64,000 bases of DNA from Azolla caroliniana (GCA_043228905.1 JBHGNT010000004.1:16864001-16928000), one strand, 5' to 3'; shown: positions 1 through 12,664, counted from the stretch's first letter. Notes: generated by a model not told the origin, from the sequence alone. Numbers and translations are program-made.

Positions 1-164
1 CGCCATTGAAGGAGTCTATCGAAAGATAGAGTAACATCAAAATATGTGATTCTAACGAGATTGACGAGCCTATGGATTTTATTTATTTATCAACAATCAA
101 AGATGTAGACTCAAAGAGTAAACCATTTTTTTGTCCCTTGAGAGAATCCTTGTGTTGAGGAAGG

Positions 165-210
165 ATACATACATACATACATACATACATACATTATTAC
201 ATACATACAT
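165..210. repeat. (ATAC)n microsatellite
   Basis: Pure ATAC units run from about 165 to 194 and continue after one interruption to about 210. A second short run of the same unit lies at about 296-312. Both are upstream of the PPR gene. No function can be read from them. Confidence 0.9.
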
Positions 211-358
211 GTGCTGCCTTAGTTTAAAATTGAACACCAAGGAAATTGGATAAGCGATTTAAAAGCCTCGATGTGCATACGTACATATACTGTATACATA
301 CATACATACATGCATGCAATTTGATTGACGGACGAAAGGAATCCGGCCGCAAAACATC

Positions 359-399
359 GCCGTCAAACCTAACGCCGTCAAACCTAACGCCGTCAAATT
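359..399. repeat. 15-bp tandem repeat upstream of the PPR gene
   Basis: The unit GCCGTCAAACCTAAC occurs at 359-373 and 374-388, with a third partial copy at 389-399. It lies about 125-160 bp upstream of the PPR start codon, so it falls in the likely promoter or 5' UTR. Whether it binds anything cannot be told from sequence. Confidence 0.85.
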
Positions 400-521
400 T
401 GTACTGTCCTTCTGCACACACATGGCACCCTTAGCCCTCTCTGCTCTGCTCTGCTCTCCAGTTTCTCTCTGCCTATAATACACATGTTGAATCGAAGGAA
501 GTTGTCAGCGAAAGGAAGAGA

Positions 522-2969
522 ATGATCCCTAGAACAAGAAGAAGAGGAATCCTCCAGCCTCTGAACAGAGTTTTCCATCGTCCAGCTTTTCTTTCAAATC
601 CTCATGAGCACGAGGCTTCGTTCCTTCAGAATGCGGACCAAGAAAGAACTGTTCTGAATCATCGTTATAAACATCTTCCCTCAGAGTTTGAACAACGCCA
701 AGTTTTACCCGATTTGCTTAGACAGCAAACTGATCCCGAAGAAGCATATCGCGTTTTCGATCATTTCCGAAAAAATAGTGGTTCTAATAAGCATAATGAC
801 GGATCTTATAGTGCAATGTTGAGGTACCTTTGTGAAATGAAGCAATTCAGTTTGTTAGAGAAGCTCTTGGAAGAAATGAAAGATGGAAAGCATTCTATCC
901 GAGCTTCTGATTTCACGTTCTTGCTAAGAGCTATGAGTGAAGAAGGATTAATACATGAAACATTATGTCTTTTTTATCAAATGAATGACTTTGGTTGTCA
1001 ACCAGTCTCTTTCACATACACATGTGTGTTGAGCACTCTTGTTAAAGCTGGGTATGTGGATGAAGCTATGAAAGTATATAACGAAATGCGAGATTCTGGC
1101 GTTTATATAGATAGCATCACAATTGGTATGTATACTAATTTTCTATGCAAAAAAGATAAGGTGAATGAAGCCTTGAAAGTAGTCGAAAATGTAGCAAGAG
1201 ATTCAGGAAGTGTTGATACTCTGACACTTAATGGACTTGTTGGATTTCTATGCAAAACCAGGAGACCTTATGATGCTTCTAGATATGTAGATAAGATGAA
1301 AAGTTTTAAGATATCAGCAGATGTTGTCACATACAACAAACTAATGAGTGGATATTGCAAAATAGCAAAAGTGGACGAAGCAGTGAGACTTCTTGAGAAG
1401 ATGTCAGAGGAGTCCATCGAACCTAATATTGTTACTTTCAATACTTTGCTCGATGGCTTGTCTAAGCAAGTAAAACCTGATGAGTCTTTGATACTCTTTG
1501 AGAATATGTCGGAACGAGATGTGACAACATATAATATCATATTGAATTGTCTTTGCAAAAGTGGGAAGGTAGAAGAAGCGCAAAAACTTGTGTTTCAGAT
1601 GATTGGGGAAGGTTTTATGCCTACAGTTCACACGTATTCAGCTATCATTCATGGTCTTTTCAAGCTGGGAAATGTGAAAGGAGCTTGTGATCTAACACTT
1701 GCTTTGAAAGAAAAGGATGTTGTTCCTGATACAATACTGTATAATGAAGTGATTGATGGACTATGCAAGATAGGAAGGACGGAAGATGCGTATGTTATGC
1801 TGCAAGATATGACAGAAAATGGCCGTTTTCCAGACAAATACACCTTCAGCTCATTTGTTAATGGATTTTGTAAATTAGGTAGAGTCTTTGATGCAATAGA
1901 CTTTATCAATAATGATATGTCAAAGAGTGGTTGTGTTGCAGATATAATAATATGGACTCCTATCCTCGAGGGTCTTTGCAGAGAAGAGAAAGTTGATCAT
2001 GCTCTTAAGCTTCTGGATATGATCAGCGACCAAGGACTGAAGCCATGTAGAAGCACATATAATGCCATTGTTAAAGGTCTCAGTATGGTCCAACGGGTGG
2101 ATGATATTCGAAAGTTTTTACATGAGATGAATAGCAAATGTATTCCCCCAGATCATGCTACTTATGCAGCATTGATAGATGGAAAATTACACCATCTTAA
2201 TGGAACAGTTGACCTTTTCAAGCCCCTGATTGGAAGCAGTGTGGTTCTTAATTCAAATAGATACACATCACTAATTGATGGCTTCTTTAAAAGTAGAGAA
2301 ATTGAGTTTGCAAAGGTAGTTTTCAATGAGATGTTGAGAGTTAGGTGTACACCTGGGATATCCACATATAATGTCATTATAGACGGACTTTGCAAAAGCC
2401 AAAAATTAGTAGAAGCAAAGGAATTCTTTCACAACATGAAAGCAAATGGATGTGTGCCAGACACTATTACTTATTCAGTACTCATGCATGGACTATGCAA
2501 TACTGGTGATTTTGATGAAGCACATGCATTGTACAAAGAAATGCAAGAGGGTGGATGTCAACCAGATCTTGTCATGTTTGGGATCCTATTAGATGGATTT
2601 GCTTATGGTGGTAGAATGAAGATAGTCTTTGGCCTTCTGGACGACATGAAAGTGCAAGCATGCACTCCGAATGATATGGTGCTAAAGGTTCTCTTTCGGA
2701 ATCTTGGCCCAAAGGACACAAAAAGAGTAAACAAGCGTATTAAAGAATTGTTTGGAATAGTATATTCACCTGAAAGTAATGAAATATTTGTCAAATCAGA
2801 GACGGAGGAAGAGAAAGATTATTTGAGTAGAAAGGTTATTTCAAAGGGAGAAAATGCTGAGCTAGTTCCTAATAAACAACCTGGAAGAGGTCGTTCAAAA
2901 ACCCAGACCATGTCAAAAGCTATACGAAAGATCTCAGAAGTACTGAAAGAAATAAACAGAAAAGAGTAA
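522..2969 (+). CDS. P-class pentatricopeptide repeat (PPR) protein, 815 aa, intronless
   Basis: Predicted organellar RNA-binding protein. From about residue 93 to 730 I count roughly 18 tandem 35-residue PPR motifs of the type VTYNxLMxGYCKxxKVDEA, with the usual ...PD/PN motif ends. They are mostly P-type; one near residue 325 is short (ends SERD) and one near residue 550 is degenerate. The first 25 residues are Arg-rich and nearly free of acidic residues (MIPRTRRRGILQ), which fits a mitochondrial or plastid presequence; which organelle is unknown. No PLS pattern and no E/DYW editing domain follow, so RNA stabilisation, processing or translation is more likely than editing. The tail (about 730-815) is highly charged and Lys-rich. 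One uninterrupted exon is normal for plant PPR genes. The ATG at 522 is the first in frame and yields a sensible presequence. The RNA target cannot be assigned. Confidence 0.95.
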   Translation: MIPRTRRRGILQPLNRVFHRPAFLSNPHEHEASFLQNADQERTVLNHRYKHLPSEFEQRQVLPDLLRQQTDPEEAYRVFDHFRKNSGSNKHNDGSYSAMLRYLCEMKQFSLLEKLLEEMKDGKHSIRASDFTFLLRAMSEEGLIHETLCLFYQMNDFGCQPVSFTYTCVLSTLVKAGYVDEAMKVYNEMRDSGVYIDSITIGMYTNFLCKKDKVNEALKVVENVARDSGSVDTLTLNGLVGFLCKTRRPYDASRYVDKMKSFKISADVVTYNKLMSGYCKIAKVDEAVRLLEKMSEESIEPNIVTFNTLLDGLSKQVKPDESLILFENMSERDVTTYNIILNCLCKSGKVEEAQKLVFQMIGEGFMPTVHTYSAIIHGLFKLGNVKGACDLTLALKEKDVVPDTILYNEVIDGLCKIGRTEDAYVMLQDMTENGRFPDKYTFSSFVNGFCKLGRVFDAIDFINNDMSKSGCVADIIIWTPILEGLCREEKVDHALKLLDMISDQGLKPCRSTYNAIVKGLSMVQRVDDIRKFLHEMNSKCIPPDHATYAALIDGKLHHLNGTVDLFKPLIGSSVVLNSNRYTSLIDGFFKSREIEFAKVVFNEMLRVRCTPGISTYNVIIDGLCKSQKLVEAKEFFHNMKANGCVPDTITYSVLMHGLCNTGDFDEAHALYKEMQEGGCQPDLVMFGILLDGFAYGGRMKIVFGLLDDMKVQACTPNDMVLKVLFRNLGPKDTKRVNKRIKELFGIVYSPESNEIFVKSETEEEKDYLSRKVISKGENAELVPNKQPGRGRSKTQTMSKAIRKISEVLKEINRKE

Positions 2970-5900
2970 CTTTTGTGATGAATGTGGTTTTGTTCATTCT
3001 CTTTTTGCATTTTAGATCCTTTCCTCATGTGTGTGCTTATTGGTTTGACTAATGTCATGCTTAATTTAAAAACATGCTGCCTTGTGAATCAATGCTTGAT
3101 ACTTCAGAGGTGGTTTCAAGTATTATTTGTTTAGGCGTTCTTCATGTTTTATCCGACGATCATTTGAAATTTGAGGGTTTATATTCATTATTCACTGTTA
3201 ACATAGAGATGGTTGTTGAAGTCCTATTCAATTAAATTAATTTTAACATTTCAGCATGCTTCCATTTTTGCAAGCTTTCTGTGTTGCAGGGGGAGCAGAA
3301 AATGACATTTCCTTTTCATATAGGCATGTAGGCACTTTTTTTCTTTGAGGATCTCTATATATTTACACGAGTCAAGTAGTTGGTATGTTTGTAGAACATC
3401 AGGCAGTAACAACAATGAAAACAGGCATGCACACATAGAGTGCCTCTTTTCTTATATTATTGAGACAAATCCTGAAAGAGATGGAGATATATGTGCTAGC
3501 AGTCATTTGCAGGGAAATGAGACTTCATTGTATTTTACATGATGCTGTATCTTGACTTGCTTATTAAAATGCAAGACATTCCTCTGGAGCTATTCATAGA
3601 TTCACAAAGCTTGTTGCTCTTGAAAAAGGGAAAACTTGGGATACATACATACATAAAGATGTTGAGCTTGGAAATATAATATGCGCGAATTTGAATGCCT
3701 AGTATGGTTTTGACGGAAGTGCAAGAAGCCTTTTAATGGTCATTCACACTGCAATTATGTATCTCTGGAATACACGAAAAGGTGGGAATTGGTAAATGCT
3801 CATGCTCAAGATAGGTGGTTTGAGGAGACTCTGATTGCCTGGACAGATTAGAGATGAGGGATACTGTTTGGGTTTGAAAGACATGATGAGATTAGCTAGA
3901 ATGGATTCTTTTGAGATAACAAATACTACGTAAAATGAATTATGGAGTTGTGAAACACATTATGTAGAATGCGAATGTATACAAGAATTTTGTGAGCTTG
4001 AAATATATTCTACATTGGAGCTTGTTGCGGCTATAGTTGGGTTGGATCTAGCCAAAAATGGAGCTGAGTTTGTTTAAGGAAATGATATCAGACCACATTG
4101 CTTATGGTATGTCTAGCTATGCTTGTCTAATGGATGATTGGCAAAACTTCTTCACTGCAATGTGCCATTGTAATTTGCACTTGCATTATCCAAACACACT
4201 TTTGTATTTGAAAATTGAATGTATGTGTACTTGCAACTTATCAATGAGAATTAACATCAATCAATTGTTTGGTTTTTGAACTATTCAAAATGAATCTATT
4301 GTAATTAGGTAAGATGTTGGAACAAGAAAATGATTTAAATCATTTGCATTAACTGCCCATTTAATGTAGAGAGAGAAAGAAAACAAAACAAAACTGTTTG
4401 TAATTGAACTCAATTAACCATGAGCTAATTGTTGCAAATTGATTTAAAACAAAGGGAAGAAAAAGAAATCAATCATGGCTGGTGCAAAATTAGTTATGGT
4501 AATCAACACTTCAAATGATTGAATTATCAATAAAAAGAGAAGAGAAACCACTTAAAAGGGCAAATGAATTTATCAACAATATAATTATTTAACAAATATG
4601 AGAGATGAGACCAAGAAAACATCACAAATTTGAGACATGCATTTGGATGTCGGCAAAAGATTTGATAACATGTCATGATTCCTTCACTTAAAGCACATAA
4701 TAAATAGTCTTTCATACGATATCATTAATATATATATATATATATATAAATACAAGCTCGAGGGTACCTTGTGTCATAAAAAAAACATACTAACATCAGT
4801 GTAGATCCTACGATATAATTGATGACCCTTTGTGAAATGCTGCTTGGCCTTATAATGAAATTTGTGTTCTTGACCATCAATATTCTATAATCCTATACCA
4901 CTCTACCAAGATCACCACCACGATGGGTAAGCTTCATGGAAAGTTTTTACTACAAACTAGTAATCCCCCCCCCCCCCCCCCCTTCTTATGAAGTAGTCAC
5001 ATACATGATGATATGATTATTTAGTTCCATATATCAATTTAAACCTTCTCATGGATGATAAATATCTATTCTACCTACATGACTGCTAGATCAATCATAA
5101 ACAACATATATGGCCAACATGAAATTCCTTGCATGGATGGCTTGCCCATTACATGCACGTGCTTTGGTCATACCACCAATACAACTAATGTAAAGTGCGG
5201 TACCCAATTAGATAACAAGAAGGAATATGTTATAATTGCGTCATTTCTAGCAATGCAAAGAATGTGTAATCTATGTATTTGATAATGGTACTTAGCCTCA
5301 TTATGTTGAACAAATAGATTCCCTTTACACACCAACAATTTCATTTGATGGCATGTCTTTTCTTGTTCATGCAAGAGATTAAATAATAAATAATAAATAA
5401 TTCATGAGGAACATTCATTAGGCTTGAGATCATGAGTCCATTGGCTCATTATGTTATATGTATTTTGCACATACCATTGTATGTGCCATAATATTGCATA
5501 TTTTTAGAAATATATATGTGACACAGAGTTGGGGAGATGTTTGAACACAAAAGATTCCTGGCAAGAAGCCATTGCGAGCCGTGTTTTGTGTGGCACACAA
5601 TCATCACCGACAGACAGGTAAGAATGGAACACAAAAATTTAAACATGGGATTGATTTGTTTACATTCATTATACGATAGGCAATGAATGGAATGTACTCC
5701 GCCTTTCTCCCCCTTTTTTGTTTTGGAAACATTCGATAATGTATATGCACAGAGAGACAAATGACAGAAACGATGTAGCCGACTCTTCTACACATATGTA
5801 TTTCTTCATTTCTCTCAGATATTTCCAGAATATGTGTATATAGTATGGCGATTAACTTAGACAAGACCCAAAAGGCCATCTATGGCACTGTCTGTTGCTT

Positions 5901-7143
5901 TGCTCCATGTTTTGAGTTTTATTTTCATTTAGAGGTGAATGAGATGTTGTCTTTTATTTATTTATCTTCAGGAATTTGTGGCTGGTCATATGTGACCGTC
6001 AGATAATTTTTTTTGGTGAACATTGAATTGAGTATTGATGAGGATTGGCGAGTGCCTGAACTTCAGAGATTGATAAATTCATTGATCTAGATCGATCCAT
6101 CTATACACACATGTTTCTGATCATCAAGGGAAAAATAAATGTGATTTATCACTCAATCATTGATATTTCCTGCATCCATATACCAGACATAAATTAACCT
6201 TTCAGCATTTTTTGAAGTTATTGTGGTGTTTTCAACACAAAGGCATCCAGGAACCCTATTAGCAATTATTTGGTAGTTCATTTGAGCATTCATGAATAAA
6301 AGGGAGGGTATTCTTCAGTAGATGTTGAATCTTGTGATCGATGGACACGAATTCAAAACCCACCTGGCAATATTTGAACACGTACCCCCCCGGAATTTAT
6401 TTTTGATCCAGAATTATAACATTGGAATACTTCTGTCACTGTTTCTTCTGCAAACAATGAGATGCTACCATGTTAACCCAATACCCGTTTTGCCAAGTTT
6501 TCCTCCAAACTGGTGAGACCCTGCCATGTCAAAGAATTCTTTTGCCAAGAATTCCGTCCAATCAGTGAGATAGTCTTGTGTTAGCACAACTCCCCTCTGC
6601 AGAGGCTCCTATCCACTGCTTGCAAAACTGAAAAGAGAGAAACAATTATGATCAGTTCTTGCAAAGCGAAGGGCAGGGGGAGCACAGCACTTCATGGGGC
6701 ATTCATGGTGAACCCAATAGGAATGAATTGAAAAAAACGAACAATAAAAAGAGAGATGCGAGGGGGATTATATTTTTGGGGTTCTCTTCTTCTTCCCAGG
6801 AAATGAGTGGGTTGGTCTTAATAGGATATAGGTTTTTTTTTTCGAACTTACATCTGACATAGATGAATGATGTTAAGGGATGAAGGGCCCTCCTTGGCTA
6901 ATCAAGGAGTGGAAGTGCTCATTTTGCATCATCATAGGGTGGATTTCTTTTGTATTACCATGCTGGAAACTTGTGAAGAGATTCAATATAGGGATTAAGG
7001 AACTTCCTTTGCTAATAGAGGAGTGAAAGTGCCAATTATCCTGTGATTCCCTTAGAGTACTTGCTTGGGCAGGAATTTCTTTCCTAGCATCATGTTGTCT
7101 TTATAGCAAAAAAACTTTAAGTAAATTCTTCGTTGTTAATATG
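2970..7143. other. Intergenic region without a supportable gene
   Basis: AT-rich sequence between the PPR gene and a repeat-rich region. It holds an (AT)n run at about 4728-4748 and a poly-C run at about 4965-4982. All open frames are at most 103 codons, have no recognisable domain and show no splice-compatible partners. I see no gene here. Confidence 0.6.
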
Positions 7144-7515
7144 AAGCTCATAACAAAAAAGTATCTGATTGCAAGTATGCATTTGGGCATGATTCCATTA
7201 TTTGTGTTTGTTTTATCTTGCTTACGATCATACTAAAAATTTGATTAAGAGGGCGTTACTATTCGCGTTCCAATTAGTCTTGAGCTCTTTGTTCACTAAT
7301 CCTCAATTTGTTAGAGGTCCAAGTTACGGTTTATGATAGAGGTGAATCGTCAAAAAGTCAACTTTGATGAACTGTTGAAATTAAGCCACTTCAACAAATC
7401 ATTGAAATCGAGCCTCCTTTTGATGAGTCGTCAAAGTTAAGTTCCATTTGGATGAATTTTAGAAACTCAGTCACATCAATGATTCGTCGAAGAAGTCTTA
7501 TTTTGATGAATTGTC
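7144..7515. repeat. Copy 1 of a diverged direct repeat containing a ~29-bp minisatellite
   Basis: The segment resembles 9783-10215 in the same orientation, including shared phrases around TATCTGATTGCAA / TATCTAATTGCAA and GTTTGTATTATCTTG-like text. Its end (about 7345-7515) consists of roughly six imperfect units of about 29 bp on the theme TTTTGATGAATTGTTGAAAT. The two copies flank the LINE fragment at 7.7-9.2 kb. They could be old LTRs or dispersed repeats; I cannot decide. Confidence 0.55.
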
Positions 7516-7710
7516 CATAAGAGTGGAAACTACATGGGTGGAACAGACCAGGTGGACAAGAAAACGAGCCTATCCAAAGATTCATGCTATAATTGTGGAT
7601 GAGAAGAGAAAAAGGATGGATGGCCAAGAGGACCTTCTGAAAAACATAAGATGAGGGATGAAACAAGAAGAAGAGAAGAGGTGAATGAGTCAATGAAAAA
7701 GGGAATTGCT

Positions 7711-9240
7711 GAAAGAAAGAAAGAAAGATATATTAACGACTTTTAAGAGGCCAAAATGGCCTATAAGACCAAATAAGAGATTACATCTTGAGTGTTGTCT
7801 CGTCTTTGAGAACAAATCAAAATAAAATAAATACTACACAGTAAATATAAAAGTAAATAAGATGAAAAGAGAAGAAATGAGGGAATCTGGTTTTTGGCAC
7901 ATGTGAGATTCTCAAGTTAGGTATAGCTTTTGTCTTCGAAAGATCTCTAGCATAGGTTGATCCAGAATGGAAATGTCTCTGAAGCGAGGGAAGCACCTAC
8001 GATGGCGGGAGATAATGGCTTTTATTTGTTGATGACAAGGGTGTCAAGGTCTTGATCCATGGGGGCGGGGCCTACGTGCACGGCAAATTGCTATTGCCCG
8101 ATCAATTGTAACCCCTTTGTTATGTCTTGGTCTGGAGCCCATTTGTGTATCCCGTGATGGACTTGTAGCATTAGTAGGAGTGATGGGGCTAAAGAAAGTT
8201 GCGATTGTTCTTTGTGGATGAGCTTGTGTGGCTGAATTCTTCAACAACTTTTCCCGATGTCTCTTGAGCTCTAGCAAGAAAAGTCCTAGGCATCGTTGGT
8301 CCTCATATTCCATTACCTTGCGTAGTGGGCCAAAGCCTTGTTTAAAGAGGCAATGGTATCTCCCTCTGATTTCATAAAAGACACTACAATGACAAACATA
8401 GTGTTCCTCATATTCCACTCCTTCATGACACAATTGGCAAATTCTCTCTTCTAGAGGTAGTCGTGTATATCTGCCTACCTTAATTTGTAGCTGATGTGAT
8501 GAAGTTCTTAGCTGCCCTATCACATTACGCAACACATAGGATAGATGTATGTCCATATAAGGTGGCCTGATGACGAATCCATCCTCCAATGTCTGTAAGA
8601 AGTGCATCTTATAGTGGGCCATCTTTGTAACAAGTGGTATTTTGGGGCTGATCCATGTTATCTTGTTTTCCAAGTTAATAATATTAGTCCGGATCATTGT
8701 ATTCTTTTCCACTTTGGTCATATTTAGGTGGGGACAGTCCAAGCTATATATTGGAACGGCGGTAGTGCATTTATACTCATGCCATGTGACTCGAACCATT
8801 GCTGCATTTCAGCATACCAACAATGAGTGTCTCCATTTTCAGCCAGTTGTTTTGATGACATAAGTGCCAACCTTGGGTACCTTCGTTTAGGTAGCTCCAC
8901 AATGAGTGTCTCCATTTTCAGCCAGTTGTTTTGATGACATAAGTGCCAACCTTGGGTACCTTCGTTTAGGTAGCTCCCAAAGACGTTGGATAAATGTCAC
9001 TAATCGGAACAATGCCTCGGTTATTATAGGTGCTGCTCCCATCTCTGCCCGGATTATATTACGGGGCACCAATGCTTTGCTCCTTATCATGCAAGCAATC
9101 ATTGACACTAAATGTCTCTCTAAATCTTTCCAATGATTTGCCATGTTAAGACTCAGTCCCCATGTTTGTACTCCATAGAGAAGAGTTGGAATAGAGGAAG
9201 TTGGGCCAATGTAGAAGTCGTGGTCAGCCATATAAAAAAC
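7711..9240 (-). mobile_element. 5'-truncated LINE (copy A), C-terminal half of ORF2 plus 3' tail
   Basis: On the minus strand the reading frames contain a LINE C-terminal region. It starts near TLLYGVQTWG, passes through a region ending ELPKRRYPRLAL, and reaches a Cys-rich knuckle ICQLCHEGVEYEEHY...C followed by FYEIRGRYHCLF. This follows the C-terminal layout of non-L1 LINE ORF2 proteins; no reverse transcriptase core remains. Frames 8044-8799 and 8887-9235 are interrupted by a 79-bp duplication. The 3' end (left side) carries a hairpin AGGCCAAAATGGCCT at 7748-7762, then a (CTTT)n tail read as GAAAGAAAGAAAG at about 7711-7730. Inactive. Confidence 0.75.
8821..8978. repeat. Perfect 79-bp tandem duplication inside LINE copy A
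   Basis: Bases 8821-8899 are repeated immediately at 8900-8978 with no mismatch that I can see. The duplication repeats the segment encoding the antisense LPKRRYPRLALMSSKQLAEN stretch and therefore disrupts the LINE frame. Perfect identity suggests a recent event. Confidence 0.9.
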
Positions 9241-9782
9241 CGGGCACACAAGAATGGTATTAGAGGAAAGGATGCTTGATGATTGTGTTGAGTTTATGTT
9301 AAGGAAGGTCCTGAGGATAGTGAAGAAAGAATTTCTTGAGTTCATTATTGATTTCATGAAGACAAAGAGGCAATTGATGGATGAGGATGGTGAGAAACTG
9401 ATGAGCGATTCCACAAATGTGATTTTCATGGAAGGGCGAAGATTGAAGATGCATTTGTAAATAACCATTTCAGTCGTTGAGCTATGACAGAAACCCTGTT
9501 GAAGATTGGGGTTAAAGAACTAGTGGTAGCTTTGATCATGGTGTGGAAATTAACTTGATGTCTAAGAGTTCTACACAAAGGGTAGATGGCCAATCAACTC
9601 TGACCATGGTGGAAGATCTGGATGGCAACAAAGTCTATAAAAGATTTATACGGTGCTCGCCCAAACATGGAAGTGACAATCAGGGTTGTGGAGATAAATC
9701 AACACTTCTTTGTCCAAGACTCAACATCTCGTCTGGTGATCCTAGGGGTTCTTGGGGAGTATCTCATTCCTTGTTTGTACTC
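9241..9782. other. Unassigned region between LINE copy A and repeat copy 2
   Basis: Two short plus-strand frames are present. One (9254-9460, 68 codons) is strongly charged, with text such as LEERMLDDCVEFMLRKVL; the other (9543-9791) has 82 codons. Neither has a recognisable domain. They could be the remains of the internal region of an old element whose ends are the flanking repeats, but this is speculation. Confidence 0.35.
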
Positions 9783-10215
9783 AGCTCATAATAATTAGGT
9801 ATCTAATTGCAATGTTTTATTTGGTCTTGGTTCAGTTATTTATGTTTGTATTATCTTGTTCACCTTCATAGTAGCATTTGTGCTTGGTGTTGTCTTTCAT
9901 ACCACTGTCCACATTCCAGTTAATCTTGAACTCTCTGTCACTACTTTGATTTGTTGACGTCCATGTTGTGTTTTATGAGTTAAGTCATGACAAAGGGGAT
10001 TCATTAAAAAGCCTACCTTGAAGATTTGTTGAAACCACGCCATTTTGATGAATCATTGAAATTACACCTTTTAACGAGTCGTCAAAGTTCAGTCCTATTT
10101 GGACAAATCATGAAATCAAGTCCAACTTTCAGGAATTGTTTAATTGTTGAAGTTAAATTCCATTTTGGACAAATTGTTGAAATTAAGTCTTATATCGATG
10201 AATCCTCGAAATGCA
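9783..10215. repeat. Copy 2 of the diverged direct repeat with ~29-bp minisatellite
   Basis: Partner of 7144-7515 in the same orientation. The last part (about 10025-10215) holds about six imperfect units on the theme TTTTGATGAATCATTGAAAT or TTTGGACAAATTGTTGAAAT. It ends about 425 bp before the first proposed S2P exon. Confidence 0.55.
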
Positions 10216-10640
10216 AACAATGAACCCTCCAGAACATTTGATAATGGGATTTAGAAGCAACGTTTGACTCAACCATACACTTTCTCCTGGTTCAAAATCC
10301 GTGTGTTTCTGCCTCACTTTTACTCACACCCATGCATTCCTGTGACACCAGCCTTAGGTTTCTAGAAAATAGTGGTAATTCACACTACAAAGGTCAACTT
10401 CACATATATATTTATTTCTCAGGGTCATTGTGGATAAGTCACAAGTTACATTGCTAAACCATATCTTCCATTACAATTGCTTACATTTTCTCCTAGTTAT
10501 GTTTAGGTTTAGAAACTATGTTATAATATGCAGAAAACATCCTTAATGTAGAATTTTAAAATTTGTCTCTCAATGATACATCCTTATTTAAGGTTTGCCT
10601 TGATATTGAAGCAGGAGTTAAACTAGTTAATGAATCGATT

Positions 10641-12631
10641 ATGTTGCCAAGTAGAAGGAGAAGAAATGGTGGCAGGATGCAGAGACGATTTCGGGTTTCT
10701 TTTGATCGCCTTTCCAGTCTTTTGTAAGTAATTTGGAGAAATGAAAGGAAAATGTTCTTGAATTATTGAAATCTTGTTCCTAATTGGTTTATGCATATAT
10801 TTCCAGATATATGTCATGGGAAACTGAATTTTTCAACAACTTCCTTTTCAATTGGGGTGTACGGTACTCAAGGTTGGAACTTGGAACCTTAAGATGTGTA
10901 ATGTAGTTTATCTATACATATCTAGGCATATGTATATCTCTCTCTGTGTGTATGTTTATATAAGGTGAATAACTGGCATATTATCAGTTTATCAGCCCAT
11001 AAACATAGCCATTTCAAGACATCAGTGAAAAACAGACCTGCCTTTCTGAAATAATTATAAGCAAACTAAAATGTGATATGTATACTGTCAAAATTGAATA
11101 TTTAGGTTGTCCTGATAAATGATAATGATCATGCTATAGATCCTATAACAACAATCCAAAATGTTAAAATCCTCATTGACAAAGCCCTCGGGTGTCTAGA
11201 AGTAAAACGTTTGAGGAGGTTTTTATTTGTTGTTTTGGCTGGAGTTCTTGGTGGTTCATCACAGATAACATAAGATCACATCAGAACATGTTATTTGAAA
11301 GTTAGGGGGCAATGCAGCATTAATGTTGTGAACAGAAATTTCAGGTGCCTTTAGTATCTTGTCTTAAAATGGTATATAAAACCTTTAGAAATAACCGATT
11401 TGAGGTTTCAATGATTATTTTGGATGAATGTTGTGATAAGTTGATTTCATATTTTAGGTCATGCTCTTCCCAGAAAGAGAGAGTAGAGTCTTTTCTTGCA
11501 ACTTGTTTTTTTCTTGGATTTCATATATGTGAACTAAATATATTAACGCTCTATTTTACAGTTCCCTTTGATTGGGGGGAACACCTTGTACAAGCCTTAA
11601 ACCATTTAGCATAAGCGAACATCTTGTGATAAATTGTACCTTACTTAGCCTCTGTATATATACAACAGGATTCATGTGATGCGTGTAATGTGTTTTCATA
11701 CAGGTATCTGAAACCTTGGTTTGGTATTGGGATTGGATTTGGTTTGATATCCATGACCTTATCAGTGTTTGTAGTAAGTGTTTTCTTGAATATTTCTGTC
11801 CTTCCTTTCATTTGAAGACCTACTATTTTCATATGTATGGGATGTGAGACATATACCTTGGTTGACTCTTATTTATTTTTGTCACTGTTCAGATGCTTTC
11901 ACAGGTGCCTAATTTATCTTCTAAATTAGGTGGTGGTCAAGCTACAGATGGGTATATTAAAGACAAGCAAACTGTGACATTGGTGGTGAGGAATTTTATC
12001 ATACGCTTTTTAAGATTCTTGATTCTATGAATATTTCTTATTACATGTTTGAAAGAGTGACCTTGGTCAAAATACCTATTCCATGCTTTTCTTTGAGAAA
12101 TTGGTTTGCCTTTTTGTTTCATGTATATACCATGATCAAACTCACAGTGTGGGCTTCAATTGTTTCTTCTGTGCTTATTAAAGGTTCCAGGAGTCAATGT
12201 GCCTTGGAGTGACCTTCCTTATATGATATTGGCAACTGCATTTGCCGTGGGATTTCATGAACTTGGCCATGCACTTGCTGCTGCAAGGTTTAGCTCTTAC
12301 ATTTACTCTAGATAGCGAGTATACCTCATTTAGTAGATAGTGAAATCTTTAAAACTTCTGATTTAAAATGGTTTTTATATTCAGTTTGTTTGGTTTTTTG
12401 GGGGCCTCTTATGGATTCTTTTTCAGGTTTGTGATGCATTAATTTAAACAGTGAGGCTGTATGCATTGAGCACGTGGCAATATTTCTAGCATGCTTAGTT
12501 CCTGGAGCTTTTGTGGCATTAAACGAAGACGGTGTAGAGCAACTAAGCCCTATTCAAGCTCTCCGAATCTACTCGGCAGGAATCTGGCAAAATATTCTTG
12601 TAAAAGAATTTTTTATTTCATATTATATACA

Positions 12632-12664
<33 letters not shown>

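Noticed and set aside
1268-1558. Antisense open frames inside the PPR gene
   Set aside because: They are shadows of a highly repetitive coding sequence in another frame and have no domain or splice partners.
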